From Paralvinella palmiformis (taxonomy: Eukaryota; Annelida; Polychaeta; Terebellida; Alvinellidae), in the NCBI GenBank assembly GCA_025642065.1, contig JAODUP010001157.1, positions 147,501 through 211,500 on the forward strand: 64,000 nt of DNA. The letters run 5' to 3'. The translations under genes were made by a program, and so were the position numbers. Numbering within the stretch: position 1 is the stretch's first letter; each line of letters begins with the position of its first letter. The notes under the pieces are model-generated. The model was given only the letters and a program-made list of their open reading frames with translations, was not told the origin of the DNA and ran no database searches. This document shows, in pieces, positions 49,255 through 61,599 of this stretch.

Positions 49255-49885
49255 CTTATTAACTAAATAATTTAGACACCGCAACAGTTAACTGCATAAA
49301 CCTAGGGAAGCTAAATCAATCGTGGATTATTTCACCAAGTAATTAACTTTTCGGTTTAAGTGAATCATATTACTTACTCAGGATTGAGGAGATGTTTAAT
49401 TCTAGTCAGGTAATAACCCGTTGTCTATTATAATTACTTCGTTTTTAGTTTATTAAACCGGCTACTTCTATCAGTAGGCTAAGTGTAGACGCCACAACAA
49501 TTTTTGTTAATTTCAAAGACTAGCTGCGATGCGGAATCAATTTGATCTTCGTCTGTCCCATTTATACAGGCAATGATTTGCGAGCAATTCGAACCCAGTA
49601 TGAAGCTCAGGTCAGCACATATGGCATTAAATTTGTTTTATTTAAAAGGTTCTTCTGAACCAGAGCAGTTACCAATGCTAACTGAGGTGTAGAATTATGT
49701 ATACACGTATTAGCTTTTCCTCGAACTACAGTAATGTGTTGTTTATTGTGAACTATGGCAGGACGTGGTACGTTTCTGCTTTTTGTAATAATAATAATAA
49801 TACTAATGGCTGCAAAGGCAGTTTTTAACAAACACTTCGGCTTCTCTGTGCTGGTGACACATTTGTCACGTAATAAAAAATAATT
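49255..49885 (+). repeat. Dispersed repeat family R1, second long copy
   Basis: ATTACTTACTCAGGATTGAG, CGAACCCAGTATGAAGCTCA, a GTCAGCAC block and GACACATTTGTCACGTA correspond in order to landmarks in the 45.3 and 60.1-60.4 kb copies. Confidence 0.65.
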
Positions 49886-49944
49886 GTTTGAGTCCTGACG
49901 GGTAGCCGAGACGTTTTATCAATGTTTAGGATTCATTTATATAT

Positions 49945-50091
49945 GTTTCAGTTAATCTGTATAATCAGGTAATATGTATATTACTTGAAAGTTTCAGTTA
50001 AAACGGTATTAAATCTCAGTTGGAAATATAGATATTACCTGAATACTTCAGGTAATATAGATATTGCTTGATTATATAGATTAACTGGAAC
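49945..50091. repeat. Fold-back element with 31-bp imperfect arms
   Basis: GTTTCAGTTAATCTGTATAA at 49945 and onward is complementary to the segment 50061-50091 with few mismatches. Inside lies a perfect 12-bp palindrome with a 3-base centre (ATATTACCTGAA at 50032, TTCAGGTAATAT at 50047). It has no coding capacity and resembles a small MITE or fold-back. Confidence 0.6.
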
Positions 50092-50689
50092 ATGTATAGG
50101 TCGATGTAGGTATAGATTTATGAAAAGTTCGGTATATGAATGTTTAAATTGATGCATGTTTAGTTTCATGTAAATTTAGATGTTTGGTTTAGTTTATGTT
50201 TGAGTAGATTTATTGATGCATAGCTTGATGGAGGTATAGGTTATATGGATGTTTGGATATTGATCTTCATAGGAATGATAACATAAACAAATATTATGAT
50301 GTTTGCTAGTCATCTGTCTGTAAAAATACACCATTTTCGGGAAGCCTACTTTTTGTGGATGAGATTTAGGAAGGTTTCAAATGACGCAAAAGGAGAATCC
50401 AGCATACAGGAAGATACATAGTATGTCGATAGAAAAATAGATAAATTTATTGTTGTCCAAAGACAGCCATTAAACTGAACTCATCTGAAAATGATAATTT
50501 AAACCATATAAGCGTCTTTTAATATAGCTAATCCAGAGAAATCCCGAAGAAAAGGTATACATAGACACCCACGAATGGATTCATTACAGATATTAAATAT
50601 GTATAAAATAATTAAATGAAGTAATTAGTCTTAATTCTACACTTTAATCGTGTAGAGTTACGACACTACCTGGCTACACCTTAGTAGTG

Positions 50690-50860
50690 TAGTTATAACA
50701 CTCTTGTTACAATCTAGTAGTGTTATTTTTAGATGTGAAAAAGATGTAGTTAAAACGCTCTTATGTTACCACCTTACTAGTGTTATAGTCAGATGTGAAC
50801 AAATGTGGTTATAACACCCTCTTGATACAACTTAATAGTGTTATATTCGGAGGTAAACAA
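50690..50860. repeat. 59-bp tandem repeat whose units contain inverted repeats
   Basis: AGTGTTAT recurs at 50719, 50779 and 50837, each preceded by a complementary ATAACACT-like block (intact in the first, altered in the others). Each unit also has a GATGTGAA(C/A)AAATGT-type spacer. A shorter related unit (ACACTACC...TAGTAGTGT) precedes the array. Confidence 0.7.
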
Positions 50861-51086
50861 ATGTATTATCTACTTCGGAATCGAGGCATTTTTTTATTTG
50901 TTTCCTATTCCATTAGCTCGATTATCAGTTAGTAAAATTAGGTTTCTCGGAAACAGTAAACGTCTCCTTCACACAATGTTTAGCTTCTTTTTGCTGATGG
51001 CTTTATGATAGATATGCTTAGTATAGTATTACATATTTACATATACAATCACGGTTATAGTAGCAGCAGCAGCAGCAGCAGCAGCA

Positions 51087-51119
<33 letters not shown>

Positions 51120-51289
51120 TTATATTATTAGATATATTTTTTATGTTTCCCGTCACGATAAATAGAAATGTTATAGCTTTATGATTAAATGCGATATTAA
51201 GTTACATCATTTTTTATTTACTTTCAGCAACACCTTACGCCAAAATAAATTTACTGGAAACTCTTTATAAGGAAATTAAGCAAACAAAC

Positions 51290-51555
51290 ACTTCATAAAC
51301 TTGGGAAGGAATTGGATAAATTTGGTTTGTTTGCCAATACACTTCTTTCTACCTGCATGATATGCTCTATCCTACCAATTAAGAGAGTAATATGATTCAT
51401 AGAGTAAGACGTGATATCCCGATAAACCTATATTTGGCTAATCGATATGGCTATAGTTTGTGCGCAGATCAAAGAAACACTATTTACATGCTTTTAGCCA
51501 GTAATGTAATTGTTAGACTTACTACTGGTTGGCTAATGTCGGTAATTAGGACAGG

Positions 51556-51560
<5 letters not shown>
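51290..51560. repeat. Dispersed repeat family R2, copy 2
   Basis: GGAATTGGATAAATTTGGT, TGCTCTATCCTACCAATT, AAGACGTGATATCCCGATA and GTCGGTAATTAGGA align with copy 1 before an (AT)n array. Confidence 0.6.
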
Positions 51561-51598
<38 letters not shown>

Positions 51599-52171
51599 TA
51601 TTTTTTTTTTTTCACTATCTCATAGGCTGGCAGTAACGTTTCTTTCGCTATCTCATACCCTGCCAGTAGGCTCTCACGCCATTTCGTCCCGAAATTCCCC
51701 AGTACCAGAAGTAATTCCATGTTTTATTGCGATATAAATTGTTTCTGATTGTGCTTCTGCAGCAGTTTAATTCTATTTCTGGGTCTTCGGTTCCACAGGC
51801 AGACATCTTAACATAAACATCCTTGAGGAATGATCAAATTTACTCTTATGGTAAAGTTAAAAATTACTGAAATCAATATCTTTCATTACGTCACCACTTT
51901 ATCAATAAGAAAGAGAATGTTGTTGCGGTTCCTGTCCTTGATTTTCAATTACCAGTTACATTTTTAGATTTCATTATGGTAATTTTATCATTTATTATCA
52001 TGAGCTAATTAAAACTACACAATGATAAGGATGCAGATAGAGGCTGGCATAATAAAGAACCTCGAAGTTTTACGACATAGGTATGTTATCAAACATGTTA
52101 AAATGAAGCTAATTTGTCATCAAGAACTGATAAATGTATTTAAGCTTCTTAATTACGTTTGTAGTATTTAT

Positions 52172-52172
<1 letters not shown>

Positions 52173-52227
<55 letters not shown>

Positions 52228-52264
52228 ACACACACACACACACACACTATATATATATATATAT
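52173..52264. repeat. (AC)n then short (AT)n
   Basis: About 75 bases of AC with one CC slip are followed by ATATATATATAT. This block lies just before the dispersed element at 52297. Confidence 0.95.
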
Positions 52265-52296
52265 CTCACTCCTCCTGTCTCTCTCTCTCTCCCTCT

Positions 52297-52425
52297 CAGG
52301 GACTGGTGAGACATTACACATGTCTCAGCAAGAAAAGTCGCCACTCTGGATTCAGTCCCCTGAAGAAACGTCCAGAGTTTGAATTCACGATTCGAGATTC
52401 TCTGTGCCTGTGCCTTATTAACACA
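52297..52425 (+). repeat. Dispersed 120-130 bp element flanked by microsatellites, copy 1
   Basis: GGGACTGGTGAGACATTACA through TCTCTGTGCCTGTGCCTTATT is about 80% similar by eye to the copy at 61258-61375. Upstream are (AC)n, (AT)n and (CT)n; downstream an (AC)-rich stretch. No coding capacity. Confidence 0.75.
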
Positions 52426-53757
52426 CAAAACACACACACACTATTGGAAACAATACTCCGACGAAAGAAGTGCTATGATAATGGTAGTGTGTATCGAAGA
52501 ACAATCCTCCACTACCACCCCTACGTCCCACTTAGTTTAAACTCATCATATGTTTTAAATATGATTGCAAGCCCAAAACAATTCTGGTAATTAGTAGCCA
52601 AAGTATCCCGAACCTGTAAATATCCCGAACAGGCTTGTCCAACACTAGATAGTCTATAACTGAGATGATTTTATATAGAAATTAATTTAGCCTACCTAAT
52701 ATAGTTAGAGCAGCATGAGTCGTATCGATAATAAAGGAAGCTGTTATGTTATGACCGATCACGATAACGTAAGTTTTATTATTTAATTTTGTTCCCTCAT
52801 AATATCTTCAAGGTTTCCATTGAAGTCTGTCTAATTACATTCTCGGGCCTTTCTTTCCATCGTCATCAATCAAACTATATTGATTGCTAGCTAGGAATAA
52901 ACAGATAATGTTATAATGCGGTGAAATGTTGTGTATAAGTTTCCTTTTCATCTTTCAGCTAGAAGCTATTTGTAGTATTTGTTTGGTAAATCTGTTGGGA
53001 ATGACTGGATGAAATGATCCTCGTAAATACGTTGTCATTTCGGCGCCGCTATTGATTCAGTGTAGAACTAATGTTTCATAGGTCGCTCGAGAATTATCTT
53101 TCCACGCGAGCCTCCTTCGTGATTAATTGTATCAGTATCTCTGCGTTTGTGTGCAGGATGTGGGCGCATAAAGATTTTTATTCAGAGATTTTGTTCTTGT
53201 TGCAGACCTATTTATTGGACGAAAAACAACTAACTATAAAATCAGACGACTTCAGTAGGAGCTAACATAAAACGTGTTATCAGCATTTGCTCATTTACGT
53301 ATATTAGTGACAACATTACATATTTACTACTAATCAGTATCTCAGGTAACAACTAATTAATATGTTTGATCTTAGGCGTTTTGACTATATGGAAGCTAAA
53401 CCTTGGTACGAAACACTGAGAAATAATTAGCAGTTCGGACAAACATTGTAATAATGTAGCATCTACTTGCTGACGAATAATACGTGGGTCAGAAAACAAA
53501 ATTCAGTTCTATGATTTATTGTCTGACAAGGCGAGTTAATATGTTGTATACGCTGTCTTGGTAATGGGCTTTCTTAAATGTCATGACAAATATTAAAATA
53601 TCTTTATCAGATAATTGGTGACTGATTACAGCTCTACTGTTTCTACATTTCTATCAGTTTGCATTATTCGTTTGGTTGCATTGATTGTTTGCTGATCGTT
53701 TAATGATTTACAAGGGGAAAAGCATAAAGGCTTAGTAACTTTCTCTCTCACGCTCTC

Positions 53758-53762
53758 TCACT

Positions 53763-53819
<57 letters not shown>

Positions 53820-53852
53820 TCTATCTCTCTCTCAGTCTCTCTTTTTTCTCCC

Positions 53853-53928
<76 letters not shown>

Positions 53929-53984
53929 ACCTCACTCAGTCTCTGTCTCTTTGTCTTAGCCTCCCTCCCCCTCTCTCTATATTT

Positions 53985-54050
<66 letters not shown>
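53758..54050. repeat. Compound microsatellite (CT)n-(AT)n-(GT)n-(CT)n-(AT)n
   Basis: Long pyrimidine tracts on the + strand are interrupted by (AT)n near 53890 and (GT)n near 53911. The block ends with (CT)n and (AT)n to 54050. Confidence 0.95.
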
Positions 54051-54053
<3 letters not shown>

Positions 54054-54549
54054 TCTCATACACACATATTCCGGAATAAATAAAATTAATAACAATGAAT
54101 ACGACAGCGATATTTACTTTAGACAAACTACACCTTTATTTATCATAATATCTAAACTTCATTTATTCATTGAATGTATTGTAAGAATTTCCTGCGCACT
54201 ACTTGCTTTGGGCAAGTTGTAATGTATCATATTAGTGAAATGAAAAAAATCAATGTAGTTAGCTGCAGTTTTAAACTGATAAGTTTCCACTCATTTATTA
54301 ACCTTTGATGTTATATCACTACTTTATTATATCATAGCAAATGGCTTGCCTGCTAATAATGGCTTGATTAACATTAGACGAATGATGTACAAAATCTGCA
54401 AATAAATCGTGAAATATATAAACTTTCTGTTACAAACTGTCATAAGCATAATGTCACTCAGTAGATGCATTCCTTCTAATATATATTCAATTAACATTTC
54501 TGCTGTGTATTATAATACTTGTAATATATGACAAGCTAAGGTTAAAGGT

Positions 54550-54743
54550 ATTTGTATGTCCCGAAAGTATTTCGTAATCAAAAGAACACTGGCTGTTTCT
54601 AAAGGAGCACTCTGCTCCAGTTGAAGCCTTTGCTATGTCATGTACAGCTGTATCTTCTGCATTGACCTCAAAGTGTTTGAAATTGAATCAGAGGACTCTA
54701 CAATTTAAGGATTCCTCATAATCATAAAGCACTTACTGGCTTT

Positions 54744-54745
<2 letters not shown>
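54550..54745. repeat. Dispersed repeat family R4, copy 1
   Basis: CTCAAAGTGTTTGAAATTGA and CAGAGGACTCTACAATTTA match TTCAAAGTGTTTGAAATTAA and CAGAGGACACTCGCATTTA at 63.9 kb. It stops at an (AT)n array at 54748. Confidence 0.6.
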
Positions 54746-54791
<46 letters not shown>

Positions 54792-55904
54792 ATTATTAGT
54801 TCAGATGGTATATGTTAAGGTATCATGGAGAAGACGTTATCCACTTCACCAATATTAAAATGAAAAAGTTAAATAGCTTTATAACCTATATAGTACCACA
54901 ATGAATATCAAACTATGGCCAAGTCAAATGATATAATTAAAATATTAAAACCAAATGAAGAAAGTTGATTAATTTAAATCACACTTTGCCTTAAGCTACT
55001 CAAAAGGCTATTCAAAAGAGCTGCATGCATTCCTGTCTACTTTAAATTATCTTTATTAAAGCATGTGATATAGTGGGTTTTTTTTATAAAAAGGGGCCTG
55101 CAGTGAGGTAAGTACATTTGACTACAGTTATGTCAACGCCCAGTAAAATTAAAATTAGCATCGTTTATAATTACAAATGTCTTACTTGTCAAATGCTGTT
55201 TAACTTATAATCGATATGACCAATTATGTAAAACTGAATAACATAGTTCATGCCGCGCCATACAGAGAAAGGTCATCCAATAATAAATCATCACTTCAAA
55301 CAGAATGAAGTAAAGATCAATGATCAATGATCAAAGCACTGTGCGGTGCTAACTTCAGTATTCTAGCTTTCTGTTTAATAGTTAAATAGCTATCCATTTA
55401 GCTATCTATATGATCAGAGACTTAAATTTAGAGCAAGGCTGTTTCCTGCTGGGTGTATATTATCTCATTAGACAGTCATTAGACAGTCGTGATACCCGAT
55501 AAGAATGTGATGAGGTAAATGTGGAATCGTTGTCCGAATGCACAAATTAGATACGTAACAAACTCTATTAATAATGATTTGGGTACCCAAGCATTTGTAT
55601 TCAAAGATTATTTTAGAAACCTTTCATTTCACTTGAAAATAGGATCCCAAAAAGTATCGTAAAAAGTGTCAATGATTTCAACAACTGAGGCATATTTTAA
55701 CATCAAAATCTGATAATTGTAATATGTTATTTACCCGTCATTCTATCTTTATTGCAATTAGGGGTTTTAATAATTTGGGAAAGAAGACGATTTTATTATT
55801 CGAAATGTAATGCCTACAATTGTTTATTTAATGACATGAATTGCGTAACCTTTGTATCAAATATTAATTTGTTCTATTAACGCTGGTGAATGATTGATGT
55901 TTTA

Positions 55905-56005
55905 AGGCCACTTTTGTGCACACGATAAGCTAAATGGGCCGAGCGACCTCCAGAGGTAATGAAGCGAAGGCAAAGATGAAACGCCCTTCAGATATATTAA
56001 CGTTG
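55905..56005 (-). repeat. SINE family 1, tail only
   Basis: This copy retains GCTAAATGGGCCGAGCGACC through AAACGCCCTTCAGATAT but lacks the tRNA-like head, where unrelated sequence begins. Survival of the tail alone suggests that the tail is shared with a partner element or is simply the 3' end of a broken copy. Confidence 0.65.
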
Positions 56006-57519
56006 GGTTGTTCTCGCTGATTGGTTTCCTGTCTCCAGTCATTAAAAATATAATATCCTAAGGCTTCTCCCCATCCCATTATGGAGAATAGCATGTCGAT
56101 ATTTTATTGTGCAACGGTGGCAGCACAAGGTAGTATTTCTTTCTGGAAGGTAAACACAAAACCTAAATAGTAATACAACTAATAGGTGGGGATTAAAGGA
56201 CTTTATCTGACAGCTACCAAGGTCAACGGAACCGAAGACAAATGGCACTATATACATCAGTAAATGAATTCAATCAGAGCAACTACAGGTAGCAACTAAA
56301 ATGAACACGTATAACAGTGACACGCATTCTACGTAAATCGCACTTTAAATCATATCAATTGGTAAGTCCGTCAAGTTGTCCCTTCGTCACTTATTTCAAC
56401 ATATTTCAATCTGCTCTCTATAAACATATATTAACGAAGCAAGCACATGTAGCTGATATTTATTTAAGGCACATTACCAAACTGGTATCGTGGTTGGTCT
56501 CAGAATCCAAGAACCTGGCTAGCTTGTGATGGTCGTTTATTGTTTCACGTCAACTGAGTTCATTATAATCAGAGTGTGTTTTATCCATTGGGCCAAAAAT
56601 TGTCGTAAACGATCAAAATGTTCCTCTTCTTAAAGGAGGTAACTTATTGACGATATGACACCCATAACTAGTATGTATGTACACAAATGGACACACTCAA
56701 GATACTCTGCTCAAGGTTTACTGTGGAGACGTACTCTACAGGGAAAACGGTAAAGCAGCTTCTGCTACAAGCGTATACAGCTATTAGATACGCGATGCTA
56801 GAGTTGGGATACTGGAAAAGATTAAAATTGGACACATATAATGTATTTCTGTTAGTTTACAACAACAGTGCTGAGAAACCAAAAGCAGCAATAATAACAA
56901 CAACAAATATGGATATCTATGATATAATTGCTGAACCAAACGTTCCGATAGTTTTACGACATTATCCGTTAATATCGACGAGAAGAGAAGACAAGACAAA
57001 TGAAACGTTGATTAATGAGATATCTTTTGCTATTAGCATACGATAGAAGGATGAGCAAAGCTACTGTCGGGTAACACATCTAGTGCTATAAAGCTCACAA
57101 GCGACTTCATATGGATAAGGTGTAAGTGAAATGCATTTTTTATTTAAATAGAAGGTTTTATTTAGCCATAAGTTATAGAATGTTATGCTTGAGATTGGTT
57201 ACAACAAAGACCTAACGTCTGTGGAACTGCATGAATAAACAAGGGATCCTTGAGACTTTACGCGTCGTTTCATGGCACCACTTGTGGAATAATAGTGCTA
57301 ATAAAGATGTTTTAATTGAAGAATGAGTTATATATCCCAGGAAAACATAATTCGGGAGAAAGGCCGACAATAGGTTTAGGGGGAGGGTTTGCGGCGTGCT
57401 AATTAAATCCCAGACCGTATATAAATTAAGGCACACATGCACCCCCACGCGACCCCCCCCCCCCTCCAGACAGACATACCCCACCCACATATATGTACAT
57501 AATTATACACACACACACA

Positions 57520-57561
<42 letters not shown>

Positions 57562-57750
57562 TGGTTTCAATTTTACTGTAATATTCAATACGCCAGGCAC
57601 ATTGTCGACGCGTAGGGCATAACATTGACCACATTCCAATGTCGATTAGGTAACTGAACCTCCAGCAACTATGATAGGGATCAAGTAGTTCAGTTCTCCT
57701 AAATGTAAAACTCCTTGCGTCAATCTATGCCTGGTCTGAGAGTAATCTGG

Positions 57751-57823
<73 letters not shown>

Positions 57824-58804
57824 ATATGATATAGTGAAGCTGCTAAGATTACGTACAGTTACATGGAACTCAGATAATTTGGGTAATGTTCTGTCTATCA
57901 TTTACTTCAATACTATATGCGAGTATACTGGTTTGTTTCTGGCTCACCTCTGGTTAGTATATATTACTTGATTACATATTATCCGTTTGTATGATTTATT
58001 TCCCTTAACAGACGCCATTTGGTCAATAATACCAGGTGTCACCAGCACTGAACTCAATTGCAGTCAAGAAATCTTTAAGCTGCATGCCATAGATGACACT
58101 GACATCCGTCGTTTAACTGTATGGTTTAAATAACAGGTACCAGATCTAACATATTAACGCGTAGCATAGTCTTACTCTGGCTGTTGGTATGCCAAGCGAT
58201 TTATACGAAGGGGAAAGCTACGTCTTTGTTCCCATAAAGATGATAACAGGGAGAGATACTACTCCATTGGTACTTTCTTTGGGAACAAACTACAAACTGC
58301 TTAGCATCCCGATTTATACCCTAGCCTTTTCGCTAATTGGTAAAAATAGGCAGTCATGTACAGGTATATCTTTCCACGACTAATACACGATACAGTATAC
58401 CTAGTTATGTGAAAATAATGGCTATAAAAGTTTAGCCAATTAGGCAATTTCTACCCTTTTGTCATCTTAAAGATAATAAACCATTATCGTAAACTAAATG
58501 TGGGTGGATCCTTACTGAGCTTTCCACAGACAGAGATATATTAATAAATTAGTTTGCTGAAGGTAACATCAGATTCAGGGCACGAACAACAATGGTGTTA
58601 ACAACAATGGAAGAACCATTTTTCATCAAATGATTGATTGTCATCAACAAGCTAACCAGAGGCATCAAATCAGCCACGGAACATAAGAGAACAATGGGAG
58701 GGAGACTGCTCGGTTAGTGAGAGTTTCCAGCAGTATGTATTTCAGTTTCGACGTCACTTTGGAAACACCTCGAGGCAAGTCAAACCGCAAGCAAGAAATA
58801 TTAT

Positions 58805-59045
58805 TAATATGCTATGTCTAGCGCTGAGGAAACGTCCATTCTAGCACCAACAAGGAATTGCATAAATCTTGTTTTCGTTTCCAAGCGGATGACACGAGCC
58901 TCGCGTTCTCTCCTGTATCCATCTATTCGAATAACAGTTGAACACATTTCATGTAGCGAGGCGTGAATTTCCAGCGGCTTTCATCGTGGCTCATCGATGT
59001 GGCTGTTGATCGTTCTAACGCCTACAAATCATTATCTAATAGGAA
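58805..59045. repeat. Dispersed repeat family R2, copy 3
   Basis: CGCTGAGGAAACGTCCATTC, CTGTATCCATCTATTC and ATTTCATGTAGCGAGGCGTG match copy 1 at 33.76-33.91 kb. Confidence 0.55.
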
Positions 59046-59463
59046 TTATGCGGCGAGGTGTCTGTCATAATGATCAATTCTAGGAGGTGGGAATGATCAA
59101 TTAATTCTAGGAGGTGTGGATTTTAAGCCGCGGATATATCAACGACGCACAAAATCTATTCATATCTAACGTTCTGGTCACTCTATCATACGGAATCACT
59201 AAGACTCTGACTCTATTTCGTGTTCGAACTCTCTAATTACTTCAACTAACGTCGTCTTCTCCATATTTTAAAACAACCCAGCCACAATATTGCAGTTTTA
59301 ATTGTAGGTTTTAGCACAATATTGGTGGATCAGTAGAACAAATAAGTAACTAATGCTAAGGTTTAAACACGTAGGAATTTTATTTCATTAATCATTCCAT
59401 ACAAACAACAAGGTGGAAATATATGCACAAGTACACATGTTCATGTGCACGGATACATGTGAA

Positions 59464-59471
59464 CGTAAGCA

Positions 59472-59530
<59 letters not shown>

Positions 59531-59546
59531 GCACACACACACACAT
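59464..59546. repeat. (AC)n array, about 80 bp
   Basis: Pure AC with a single CGCACGC interruption. Other AC-rich tracts lie at 31944-32050, 57507-57559 and 60583-60662. Confidence 0.95.
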
Positions 59547-59604
59547 CAACACAGAAAGAGAGATTTGTTAATACAAAAGAAACGCCACAATGGAAATAAA
59601 GAGT

Positions 59605-60440
59605 TGATATCGGGTTGAGTCCTGTTGTATCGTTGCCATGAGTTATTCTGACTTATGCCTATATTTTTCAACTATAATGTGTACACATGTTTTACTTTTC
59701 TCTTTTAAGCTTGATTTTGATTGATGAATTCTTGGCTGTAGTGTACAACACAAAGCCTGATTTGGTGTTAATAATAGTGACTTGTTTATAATGAGATGAT
59801 CCTCTTCTGGGTTATTTTAGTAATTTGTTTTACCTTTAATTGATTCTATTGATAAAAGTAATTAAATTACAACTGTAATTAAATTATACCCTTTTAAAAC
59901 TAGTTTGGGGTTATAATTGGTGATTCTTTGGGTTTTTATTTATAGCTAAACCACTTCATTTCTTCCATATCGAGGTGGTGTTCACTGTCTCACGTGGTCA
60001 ACAAACTGTATGTTCGTAACACGCCGAGGGCCTAAAAAGGGCTAATATTTCACTAAGGTTAGAGAGTCGGATGTCTTTCGATACGGTTCATATAGCTAGG
60101 ATTTGTTGAAGTATTTCAACCTAGAATAAAGCTGAGATCAGCATCTGCGGTGTCGAAATATTCTATGTATAGGTTTCTTATGGACTACAGAAAATTACTG
60201 TTGAATGTAACCGTGCTGTCCAAGTAGTTATGCTATGTGTGTAATGACTCGCCATCGAACCACGCGCACATGTTGCTTACTGCGAGCTGTGGTATCAAAT
60301 GGTATGTTTTTACGTGCTTCCGCTTTTTGTACGTAGCCTGCATGTAGCCGCTTTCCTGTGGGCGTGACATATTTGTCGCGTACGAAAAGCGAATTACCTG
60401 ATTGACACAGGCTGATGAGTAGACCAGAAATATGCTTAGG
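59605..60440 (+). repeat. Dispersed repeat family R1, longest copy
   Basis: Its first third matches 32150-32500 (shared TTTTACTTTTCTCTTTTA and CTATTTTAGTAATTTG-type blocks). Its middle matches 45340-45575 (GTCTCACGTGGT, AACAAACTGTA, ACGGTTCATATAG). Its end matches 49580-49885 and 60765-60985. No protein is encoded; it looks like a non-autonomous element. Confidence 0.7.
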
Positions 60441-60764
60441 TATATGTGGAAGCATAGAACATTTTATTTTTAGATTAATGTATGTATTGTTGTATTTTTA
60501 TTTAGATTTATGAGGTAGTTCTCGAAGGATGTTTAGATATGTTGATGCTCTGTGCCTGTTGCCTCTTTATATGTACCCTAAAACACACACACGCACGAAC
60601 ATACGCACACACACACACGCACACACACATACGCCCATACGCACACACGCACACACACATGCGTTTAAACACAATCACGAAAACATATGTGAATTTATTG
60701 AACAAAGTTAATCAAGATATGCTCGGACAAATGTAAATAGATATAATTTTTGAATGAATGAATG

Positions 60765-60985
60765 AAGCTGAGCCCGGCATTTGTGGTTCCGAAACATTGT
60801 GACTTAGTCTATATAGGTTTCTTTTGAATCAGAGAAAATTGCTGCTGATTGTAACCTGTGGCATAAACGTAGTTATCTTGAACATGTATCATGCTATCAC
60901 ATATCCACAGGCACTAGATGCTTAATGTGAGCTGTACTGTCAAATGGTGCATTTTGTATGTATTTCCGCTTCCTGTACTTAGCTT
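60765..60985 (+). repeat. Dispersed repeat family R1, 3' part, second copy beside the long copy
   Basis: GAAGCTGAGCCCGGCATTTG, ATAGGTTTCTTTTGAATCAG and GTGAGCTGTACTGTCAAATG parallel 60125-60345, about 640 bases upstream. Either a duplication or a second insertion explains this. Confidence 0.65.
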
Positions 60986-61252
<267 letters not shown>

Positions 61253-61255
61253 ATC

Positions 61256-61376
61256 AGAGGGACTGGTGAGACATTACATATGTCTTAGCATAAAAACTCG
61301 CCAGGCTAGATTTAATCCCCTGAAGAATTATCCAGAGTTTGAATTCACGTTTTGAGATTCTCTGTGCCAGTGCTTT
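61256..61376 (+). repeat. Dispersed 120-130 bp element flanked by microsatellites, copy 2
   Basis: It starts at GAGGGACTGGTGAGACATTA right after a broken (AT)n array and ends at GTGCTTTATTC, followed about 30 bases later by AC-rich sequence. The boundaries match copy 1 at 52.3 kb. Confidence 0.75.
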
Positions 61377-61599
61377 ATTCTATATGGCTAAAATACGCAC
61401 TATACGCATACATACACACACATACGCACGCACGCACACGCGCGCGTGCACACACACGCGAGGGGGTAACCTAATTGGACTTCTGCTAGTGTTGATAATG
61501 ACGATGGTAATATCTAAATATTTAAAAGATAAAGCCGTTAATTCAACTAACAATGGAAAAGACTGTTCCGATCATAGATTTGTGACAAATTTTGTTCAA

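Noticed and set aside
56687..57046. 119-codon frame on the + strand
   Set aside because: It has an ATG start and is not repetitive, but shows no recognisable domain and no splice or promoter signals, and the composition matches its AT-rich surroundings. Chance is more likely.
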